Assembly (NCBI GenBank): GCA_019649035.1
Contig: BMAT01013151.1
Span: 136,219-165,046 of the forward strand
Source of the DNA: Elysia marginata
Taxonomy: Eukaryota; Mollusca; Gastropoda; Plakobranchidae
Length of the DNA stretch: 28,828 nt
Reading direction: 5' to 3'
Shown: positions 21,381 to 28,828 of the stretch, in pieces
Position numbering within the stretch: position 1 is the first letter of the stretch
Layout of the letters: each line of letters opens with the position of its first letter
Notes under the pieces: model-generated
The model's database searches: none
What the model saw: only the letters and a program-made list of their open reading frames with translations
Told to the model about the DNA's origin: nothing
Made by a program: the position numbers and the translations under genes

Positions 21381-23380
21381 GTGATGTCGGTTAATGTGAA
21401 TATCTATCCTGATTATTGTTTTACAGACTTTGATGTCACGTCTGCTAATCTATGGATCGATCTATCGATCTATTTGTCATATAGCTAGAAAACGTAGAGA
21501 ACATACTTATTTACGAAATTCTTTTTTAGAATAGTCCTTGATTTGGGGAGGGTTGTGTCGACTTTCTGTTTCTCTCCGAGATCCGAGGTGTTGGGTTTTT
21601 ATATAGTTCGTTCTCCGGTGTATGTACCGTGTCAGAATTGTCTTTTTTTCTTCGGTTTTATTTAAATACTTAACTATTCATTAATTTTATCTGTCAATGT
21701 TATCCCCAAGAGAGAACGTAAAAACCCAGAGAAAAGAGCATCTTTAATCATAAAATAACGAAGCTTGAAATAATTTAGAATAAAAAATCACATTTCCTAT
21801 GTCCCAGGGATTTTACTGTGTTCACATACCTACGAAGTCATTTCTTTTATCACAACTTCTGCCTGCAAAGTTTTGTTCTGTCAAAGTTTCCCTATTTTAA
21901 TGCTAAACACAGTTGCATTGTTTAACGATCGTGTCTGAAAAAACTAACTCAAGTTTTCTTCTTGTCGTCATTTCGTAAGGTAGTACTAAGTTGTCTCTTT
22001 CCAAATTTCATGTGGTAAGTTAAAGGGTACAAATTTACTTTAAAAAGATTTTTTTTAAATAACAAAGATCTCAGTATAACTTGGAAGATAAGTTTCATTC
22101 AAAAGTTATTGCAAAATAGTTTTAGTCACACAGTGAAAAATATGTCAGGGATATTAGTGTATTAGTGAGGCACCCAGAGTCAACCAGTCACTAGTCGTTC
22201 ACAACTAGCTCGGAGTTTATTATAAAGAAAATTAAATTTTAAAGATCTATTACTGCGCTGAAGTCAAATACCTCAGGCTATGGCAAAACCTAAAGTTATA
22301 ATTATTTCTTCACTCTGTCAAAGAGCATAATTATACGCAATGTTAGAAAATAATAATCTCTCAAGTTGTGACTTGTGCATGATCACCCGTTCGTTTCACA
22401 TTTCTAGTGATATGACTTAAATGTTAGTCCCCAGCGCTGGCACAAGCAAAAGCGAAATCAAAGATGTGTAGGCGATTTCCATTTTTAGCTAGTCTATGAG
22501 ACTGGGGCTAGTAAATTGCTTGTCGTGACGTGAGCATCTCTATAGCGTGACAGAGATCACGGCATAGTGAAAATTTCTCCAGGCCGCTATCGCTTTCATA
22601 CAGGGACCGGAACCAATCCTCACTTAGACCCCCTTAACTTAATTTTCCAATTTCCTTCCATGGAGAAAAGAACTTATAAAAACATCACACTGTGCACACA
22701 CAGGCAAAACCCCCTTTTATTGTTAGATTGTGAGACAGAGTGAGCGCAATTATCTCAAGACCACAGTTGAAGAACAAAAATCGATTTCTGATTTCTTTGC
22801 TAACGTGTTTTGTCTTTCATAAGAATTCTGCCTAACTATTCATAATTATATCTGAAAACATACCCATATATCGATCCAGCTATACACCTATCTATAACCT
22901 GGTCTAAATTTTGTATAAATGAAGAAAATGCTCGACTTGTTACAGTTGTAACCTGGTATGAAGAAAGGTGCACGACTTTGAAAGAAAGAAATCGAAACAA
23001 CTTTGTCACAACCAAGTAAGGAAATCTATGCTTCTAAAGTGATATCTATCCACTTATCTGTCTGTCCATTCAGCTTACTATCCATCTATTAATCAGAAGA
23101 TCAGTCTAGCAATCTATCTACGCATTTATCTATCTACCAGTATATATTTATCTATCGATCTATACACCAGGATAGTGAACACATGAGATATTACAATAAT
23201 TTGAAATATATATAATTTTTAACTAAGACTATTTTTGTCCTATGAAACCCATATTTCCTACACCATATATTGCCTTAATGTCAGTTTTAAGTCATCAGAT
23301 ACATGTACTTCTATAGTTTTAAATACCCTATTACATTAGAGTTATTACATCATGTTTCGGTGATGGATACATAACGTTTG
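21381..23380. other. Unassigned AT-rich DNA, some degenerate TATC patches
   Basis: No gene recognised. Degenerate ATCTATC/GATCTATC stretches occur near 21450-21475, 22860-22900 and 23040-23165. They look like decayed (TATC)n microsatellites. Confidence 0.5.
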
Positions 23381-23381
23381 A

Positions 23382-23588
23382 ATTTCCACACAGCCACAGA
23401 CATCGGAGCAGAAATTAGAGGAAGAACATCTAAATGAGGAGGCGTTAGACATAGAAGGCATGGATATTTCAGAAGAAACTTTTTTGGGTTTATTTTGTCA
23501 TGTTAAAATAAAAAAACCAGGTTCTAAACTCATTATTGTGTTTTTTCATACTCAGACGCATTTTTTTTTTGTTGTCTTTTCTCAGCTC
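23382..23588 (+). other. Acidic 69-codon open stretch behind an acceptor-like site
   Basis: The frame is open from 23382 to the TGA at 23589-23591. A weak acceptor (TTTGAATTTCCACACAG) ends at 23393. The translation after it is strongly acidic and protein-like at first (TSEQKLEEEHLNEEALDIEG, then MDISEETFLGLF). It then turns into Phe-rich junk after about codon 46, so a real exon would end near 23500-23520 (a weak CCAG/GTTC donor lies at about 23520). I recognise no family. It could be a small internal exon or a chance frame. Confidence 0.22.
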
Positions 23589-23880
23589 TGAATCCTTGAA
23601 ATAGACGGCTATTTCTCGAATCAGGTCTAGCGAGATGAGATCAGAGAGCTTTACAAATACCTCTTCATTTTTCCATTTTGGTGAGAAATGTCCGGAAATT
23701 GCTAGTGTTGCAAGCCATTTAATTTGATTTGCTTATTTAGGAACAGATAGAAAAACTCACACTTCCAAGGGATGTTACTCATGTCTTGGATAAAATAACA
23801 CGGCCAGGGGTTTATGGGTGTTGGAATCGAATACAGGCACGCGTTTTTCGTGTATCCCCGCGCTCCCTGTTTTTACTGTA

Positions 23881-24025
23881 TGCGTGTGTCTCTCTCTTTC
23901 TCTGTAGCTGTCTTTCTTTCTCTTTTCTCTCTCTCCCTCTCTCTCTCTCTTTCTCCCTCTCTCTCCTGTCTCCCTCTAACTGTCTATTTATCTTTCTCAC
24001 TCTTTTTGCTTCTCTCTTTTTTTCT
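23881..24025. repeat. (CT)n-rich low-complexity tract
   Basis: Imperfect CT/CCCTCT/TTTCT sequence. It causes long low-complexity frames on both strands (Ser/Leu-rich on plus, Glu/Arg/Lys-rich on minus), which I dismiss as artefacts. Confidence 0.88.
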
Positions 24026-25325
24026 TTGCTTTTTTTCAAATCATTTATTTTCAGTGTCTCTTTCTGTAGCCCGCAATTTCTACTTTCTATGATAATTGTT
24101 TTTAACGCTTTTCTATTGCCTTCGTTATTACATTAGCTTTCTATTTGTGTACCAGGCGAGTGTATTTTAATCTAAATATTTTTCTAGATATATTTCCCTA
24201 CTCATTATATTATTGAATTTATTGAATTTAAACTTCCCTTTCTAAATTTAAAAAAAAATAAATTGTTGTTTTCTTTGATTGCAACAATGAGTATAATTGC
24301 ATTGTTAAATAAAGATCTTAATCACAATAAAATCAAAGCCACCCTCTGATGCATTTTAAAGGTTACGAACTCTTTCTGTGTTTAGGTCAACAATAATAAT
24401 ATTTGAAACGATTGTGCCATATTTTGCAAACCTGCGCCTACGTAGATATAAATATATGTCCGTAACGACGTTACTTATAAAAGGATTAGCGTTATTATCC
24501 AATCTATGTTGATGCTTGGCATGTTTTTTTTTTCAAAACTGACTGCGTAGGTTAAAAACGGTTAAATGTACAAATGATAAAAGTTTTGTCACGGCTAGCT
24601 AAATCTGGCTCGTCCCCCGAAATTAAAATCTGGATTTTAGCTAATGAGCGAAAAAACCTTGGGCTGGATTTCTTGATTATCTTTTTTCGAAGTAGGATCC
24701 AGCCCTATAAAGCAAAGAGTATAAATTTGTTGGTGACAAATGCAACCATAATTTAACAACAACATTATTAAGTAAGCTTATCTTCACCTGAAACTTATAA
24801 ACTGGGCTAAGATCCTCAATATTACTTTGAAGCATGTATAGGGGACAAAGAGGAGACCTTATCCAATTATGTGAGTTTTTGATGTGATCGATAATGTTGA
24901 TCAAGATATAATTTTCAGATTGTCACACATCCCTTAACCTCGAGGTGATAAATATTACATCTTTTCAAATTCTTGTAATTCGTTATTTTTTAATGTTCAG
25001 AAGCTTTCAGACTTCGAATACTTGTCTGTCTCCTGAAACAAAAAAAAATCACTTATTCGATTCAGAATAACTGTTTGGATACTAGTACAGATGGACAGCC
25101 CCGAAGTTTAGTTTTTGTTGAAAAATGAGTGTAATATTACTACTTTTCGTCGTCTTCGGACTTATATAGATCTAGCTGGTTTCTTTTTGTTTAACAAGTT
25201 TATACAGTTACGTCATCAATAAAACATAACTATTCGTGGGTCAAGATAATACAAAAATACATCTGCGTCTTCCGTTTGTTTCCTCCCTGCAAAAGTCAAT
25301 CAAAAATATTCCAGGGTAAAATTAG
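24026..25325. other. Unassigned AT-rich DNA
   Basis: No gene or repeat recognised. Short frames of 60-75 codons at 24574-24756 (plus) and 24677-24904 (minus) overlap each other and have no recognisable features. Confidence 0.5.
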
Positions 25326-25327
25326 AT

Positions 25328-25605
25328 TCATTTCCTCCGGTCTGTTTGCTTTCCAAGCACGCTGATTACGACCGACAGGCGGTTTGCAGTGGCCCCTGTA
25401 ACGTTCGCCTGCGAAAGTACCCCATCGAGCCAGTAAACGGCTAAACGCTCCATCCAGCTTACCGATCTTGCGCAGTTTGGAGCGGACCTATGGCGAACAA
25501 GCCCCCTGTCTCTGTGATTACCAATGATCGAACGATTTTGGAAATGCCCGTGATTACTTCGCGCACCACAGTAATTGAATAATATCCTTGCGATCAGAGC
25601 CAATA
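25328..25605 (-). other. CpG-rich patch with open frames on both strands
   Basis: I count about 20 CpGs in roughly 275 bp, far above the surrounding AT-rich DNA. The minus strand carries a 91-codon frame from ATG at 25603 (begins MALIARILFNYCGARSNHG) without a known domain. It also has a good donor-like CG/GTAAGC near 25466. The plus strand carries a 30-codon frame starting ATGGCGAACAAG (near 25490) and ending in TAA. Neither frame is recognisable. A CpG-rich regulatory island, a first exon or an old repeat are all possible. Confidence 0.25.
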
Positions 25606-26218
25606 ATTGTCTTAGGGCTTCTTGCAGTTACACAGCATGAACAGCCAGATTCAATCGGTCTCCTCATAATTCCCGCATCGTGGTTCTATCTCTTCCTCTG
25701 CCTCTGTTATACTGCTATTACGAATGTTCTCTTCAACTCATCTTTTGTTTCCCAACACTGTTCCTCTGTATCAGTCTATATGTAATACATCTTCCGCACA
25801 TCCCCTTTTTTATTTCATTATTTGTTATCCCTCCTTGGAGACAGAAGAACAATAATAAAGTCTGACATATTAATCTATGACAAAAGAAGCACTAAGCAAG
25901 GCGCTTTGTTCGAACTCAAAGCCGGCAAATAAAGCTACCCATCTCTGAGGAAACCATTCTTTCCGTTATTGATGCATTTGTTTTAAAATTTAATTTTTTA
26001 AACATGTTTAAATCTTTTGTTGCTGAAAAAAAAGATTAAGATGCTGTAGGAAAGATTTAGGTACAGAGTTAGTCTGGACTGTCAAAACAATAAGAATCGA
26101 TCAGTTTCAAAATTGTTCTTTGGAAATGCTATAGAGTAAGACGTAAATACGGCATCGATGCGACTCAGGTTTCAGACTTACTAACCTCAAAATTTTGTCA
26201 GAATCTAAAAATGATAAG
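25606..26218. other. Unassigned AT-rich DNA
   Basis: No gene recognised. Short Leu/Phe-rich frames at 25588-25865 come from pyrimidine-rich sequence. AATAAAG at about 25855 is an isolated poly(A)-signal match. Confidence 0.45.
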
Positions 26219-26423
26219 GAACTACTTTATCACGACACGCACTAATTTCTTTTTTTTTTAATTTTTCCTCGTTATCAGTAACAAGCAAGGTAATAATACA
26301 GTCAAAATGTTTTAGACTATTGTATTTCTCCACACCGCTCTATTGACGGTAAATAAGTGGTCAAAATTCTTTCCTAAGATAGTTATTATCTTAATGACTG
26401 CAACCTTGGCAAGTGCATGTTTG
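26219..26423. repeat. Dispersed repeat block, copy 1
   Basis: Closely related to 27632-27926. Shared strings include CACGACACG, GGTAATAATACAGTCAAAATGT, GTATTTCT, GGTAAATAAGT and CTGCAACCTTGGC, all in the same order and orientation. This copy lacks about 100 bp present in copy 2. No coding capacity. Confidence 0.8.
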
Positions 26424-26545
26424 TTTTTATGTCTCAAGAAGTCATATAATTTTTATGTTTCTTTTCTAAAAACCTCAAAAGGAATATCGCATAGCTGGTT
26501 TTCACCTACAAATTGAAATCCCCAGGCCAGGTCGGAAATATATCA

Positions 26546-26745
26546 TCTGCTGTCTTTACAGTATACATCATATCCTCCTAGTTTAGATATTGGGTAGTGT
26601 GAGACTATGTGTTCCGTTGTTGCCATTTCCTCTTTGCAACGCGGGCACAATGCTGAGTCCTTTAGTCGCTACCTAAGCATGATGGTATTGGATGCAGCCT
26701 TGCCGTGTTTTGTAATGACTCTCTTTAAAGTGCTGCAGTCTAATG
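26546..26745 (-). pseudogene. LINE C-terminal zinc-knuckle relic
   Basis: The minus strand reads STLKRVITKHGKAASNTIMLR, then a stop, then RLKDSALCPRCKEEMATTEH and IVSHYP. This is the pattern of the zinc-binding segment found after the reverse transcriptase in many non-LTR retrotransposons (C-x2-C-x8-H-x4-C). Here the last Cys is replaced by Tyr, and an in-frame stop lies just before RLKDS. No reverse transcriptase motifs are visible upstream on this strand. It appears unrelated to the LINE at 14600-15895, which has a different tail, so at least two LINE lineages have left fragments in the window. Confidence 0.6.
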
Positions 26746-26928
26746 CTTTAGAAGTGTCTTTATTATATCTTTCATGATGGCGCTACCTGGTGGAGAATGC
26801 TGTTCAAATTTAGTTTGCGATGGGTTATTGCAGATACCTATGTAAAACGAAGCGGTGACATTAAACCCTCTTGTCTTAGTCACTTATGAAATCAACAAAT
26901 AGGTGGGGATCGACGGGCATCTAGCTCA

Positions 26929-27132
26929 TCAAGATGGTTTTTCCTGTATTCCTGTGTGAAACGCCGCTTTTGCACACTTTGTTTTCCACGTGGGAATAGG
27001 TTTAAAAAATATATCAGTTTGGAATTTCGATTTCTGCAGGGTTTCTATAGGGTGATCTTTCTTATTTGTGCGTCTAAGATAAAATTTGTGGTGCCTAATT
27101 GAATAATCTCCAACAATGTGATGCCGAATTTT
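26929..27132 (-). other. 67-codon open stretch upstream of the zinc-knuckle relic
   Basis: On the minus strand a frame without ATG runs from 27132 to a TGA at 26929-26931. Its translation (contains HHKFYLRRTNKKDHPIETLQ) is basic and looks protein-like. It may be another part of the same decayed retrotransposon, in another frame from the zinc-knuckle segment, but I do not recognise a domain. Its right end approaches the start of the tandem array. Confidence 0.22.
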
Positions 27133-27199
27133 CTATTCTGTCTAGAAACTTCCCTTTATAAAAGTTATCACAGTTATGTTATTAAAGACAATGTATAGC

Positions 27200-28460
27200 T
27201 AAAACTTTCCCCACTGACTATGAGGACTCTCATTGGTTGATCTCTTCTATACACATTCTGGCACGTAAAGTCTTAGAGTTGACTTCATAGCAAGTTGATT
27301 TGTTTTATTTTGTTTTGAGAACTTACTTGATAAAAAAGGACTACTTCTTAGATCACCTTAAGCTAAAGCCGCTATACCCACTAAGCGTGAGGATTCGAAT
27401 TGGGTGACCTCTTGCGCCTAACGCCTTGGCACGTTAGCTATGAGCGTTGGCTTTTTTAAAAAGTTAGGCTCTTTTTTTTTAGAACTTTTGAAAGGTATTA
27501 AAAGACAACTTATTGAAACGGTCAAATAATTGCTCAAAACTTTCCCCTCCGATCATAACCTGATCTGGCTGATCTCTTGCGACTCACATCTTGGAACGTA
27601 ATGTTATATAGCCGCCCATTTAACAATAATATGAAACCAGTTTGTCACGACACGCCCTAATTCATTTTTAAAAATTTTCCCTCGTTACTAGAAACAATCA
27701 CGGTAATAATACAGTCAAAATGTATAATAGTGTAGAAAGATGATAGTTTTCAGGTCTTTGAAACAAAGATCAGGATATTTTTTACAGAAGGCGAGAGGTA
27801 AAAATGATAGCAGACTGTCTGCTTTGGAGTATTGTATTTCTTTCCACTGGTGGTAAATAAGTAGCAAAAACTCATCTTTTCGTAAGAAAGTTATCATCTT
27901 AATGGCTGCAACCTTGGCCAGTGTAGATCTAGGTTTGATTTTTTTAGAGTTTTCAAAAGGTATTAAAAGACAACATATTGGGTAGGTGAAATAAAAAGCA
28001 GCAAAGTTTTCCAGCAGAGCTTCACAATGAGTTTACCTAGGTCACTTCTTGCAGCTGAAATCTTGACATGTAAGGTCATAGCATTGGTATTTTTTGTGAT
28101 AAGTCAGTCCTTCGCAGGTTTTCTTCTAGAGTGTTCAGTAGCTATTCAATTTTTAAAAAGGCAACGTTTGATTTCAACTGCCTTAAGCTAAGACTCTTCC
28201 CCACTGATCATGATGGCCCTAACTGGGTAACATGTTGAGATATAAGTCTTGGCACTTAAAATCTTAGCGTTCACTTTATAATACGCGTTATTTTCGATCG
28301 TTTTTATAATTTAATTTTGCTTTTTTTTCAGAAGTTACTAAATTTATAAAAGACTGGATCTACTTCTTATCAAGTTAAAACTTTCATTTCCACTGATCAT
28401 GACCCTCACCGGGTGACCTCTTGCGGCTCACGTCTTGGCAAATAAGGTCATAGCTCACCA
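27200..28460 (-). repeat. Diverged tandem array of about six 170-190-bp tRNA-like units
   Basis: Related segments start near 27203, 27365, 27537, 28002, 28190 and 28376. In plus orientation the best conserved part reads CTTTCCCCACTGATCATGA, then GGGTGACCTCTTGCG, then CTTGGCACGTAAGGTCATAGC, each with substitutions. Spacer parts are also shared: AAAGGTATTAAAAGACAAC occurs at about 27491 and 27956, and CCTTAAGCTAA at about 27356 and 28181. On the minus strand the 27365 copy reads ATAGCTAACGTGCC, GCGCAAGAGGTCACCC and ATTCGAATCC, the order of a tRNA A-box, variable region and B-box. It also resembles the SINE at 14109-14162 (CCAAGAGGTCGCGGGTTCGAAAC). I infer that the unit descends from a tRNA-like SINE part that was amplified in tandem. 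Confidence 0.6.
27632..27926. repeat. Dispersed repeat block, copy 2, inside the tandem array
   Basis: Homologous to 26219-26423 but longer. It holds an extra segment of about 103 bp at 27723-27826 between CAGTCAAAATGT and AGTATTGTATTTCT. It sits between the third and fourth array units. Those two are about 465 bp apart instead of 170-190, and the excess equals the length of this block, so it appears to have been inserted into a pre-existing array. Confidence 0.7.
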
Positions 28461-28787
28461 TTCGCCTCACAAACTGACCGTTTAGCGCTGAAGGGAACTC
28501 TCTTGGGAGGCTTCGCAGAGGTTATAGACTCCCCTGTCTTTTATCTCCGTCCCCCGCTTTTTATCCTCTAACGAGCTGGGAACCCAGGCCTGCCTTGGCA
28601 AGAGGTTGCCCCTGGGGAGAGAGCAATCAGCGTCTTCAGCTAGTCCAATCATCTTTTTCCTTCCCTCTAAAACGGTAGAGGCCTATGACCCTCATCCTTA
28701 TTTTTCACTACCTCTATCTTTATGTTTCCGCCTATTTTGGTTTCTGCCGATCTCTTTTTTTTACAGCTGTTGCGTCGGCTAGTGAAA
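28461..28787. other. GC-richer stretch with a hairpin, possible repeat end
   Basis: Unassigned, but unlike the AT-rich surroundings. CCCAGG (28583-28588) pairs with CCTGGG (28611-28616), and inside it GGCAA (28597-28601) pairs with TTGCC (28606-28610) around a GAGG loop. A pyrimidine tract ending in ACAG at about 28765 looks like a splice acceptor but runs straight into the (CTT)n repeat. It may be part of another dispersed element. Confidence 0.4.
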
Positions 28788-28828
28788 TCTTCTTCTTCTT
28801 CTTCTTCTTCTTCTTCTTCTTCTTCTTC
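28788..28828. repeat. (CTT)n microsatellite at the window edge
   Basis: Pure TCT/TTC units that continue to the last base, so the array is cut by the window end. Confidence 0.95.

Overview
The window looks like a non-coding stretch of an animal nuclear genome. It is AT-rich and full of simple repeats: (TAC)n, (TTC)n, (CT)n, (GATA/CTAT)n and (ATT)n. It carries a tRNA-derived SINE, a decayed endonuclease/reverse-transcriptase LINE, a decayed mariner transposase and a long inverted repeat. No intact, recognisable protein-coding gene is present. The repeat mix would suit a lophotrochozoan, most likely a gastropod mollusc, but this is an impression and not proven. Two assembly gaps occur: two Ns beside a poly-G run at 5040-5041, and 106 Ns at 17828-17933.

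Left part (1-11.9 kb): mostly unassigned AT-rich DNA. It holds an AGATCT-rich degenerate repeat (1166-1547), a (TAC)n tract that forces a long Thr-rich open frame (about 1780-1960), a four-copy tandem repeat (5463-5662), (TTC)n at 9261-9334, and a candidate terminal exon at 10064-10149 with a strong splice acceptor and AATAAA.

Middle part (11.9-17 kb): the mobile-element graveyard. In order it contains a frameshifted mariner transposase C-terminal part (+, about 11985-12416), a 670-bp foldback element with 173-bp arms (12461-13130), a tRNA-SINE with 9-bp target-site duplications that interrupts an exon-like open frame (13907-14182), a LINE on the minus strand that keeps endonuclease and tail but has lost its reverse transcriptase core (about 14600-15895), and a second tRNA-like SINE remnant (about 16650-16930).

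Right part (17.3-28.8 kb): a (GATA)n tract, the N gap, long (CT)n and (TAC)n tracts, a promoter-like NRF1/ETS/YY1 motif cluster at 21242-21278, an acidic 69-codon open stretch behind a possible acceptor (23382-23588), a CpG-rich patch (25330-25605), a LINE zinc-knuckle relic on the minus strand (26546-26745), and a diverged tandem array of about six 170-190-bp units (27200-28460). The array units resemble the tRNA part of a SINE on the minus strand. The array is split by a 295-bp block that also occurs alone at 26219-26423.

Nothing here forms an operon or pathway. The story is layered insertion and decay, with a few exon-like or promoter-like islands that may belong to a host gene running through or beside the window.
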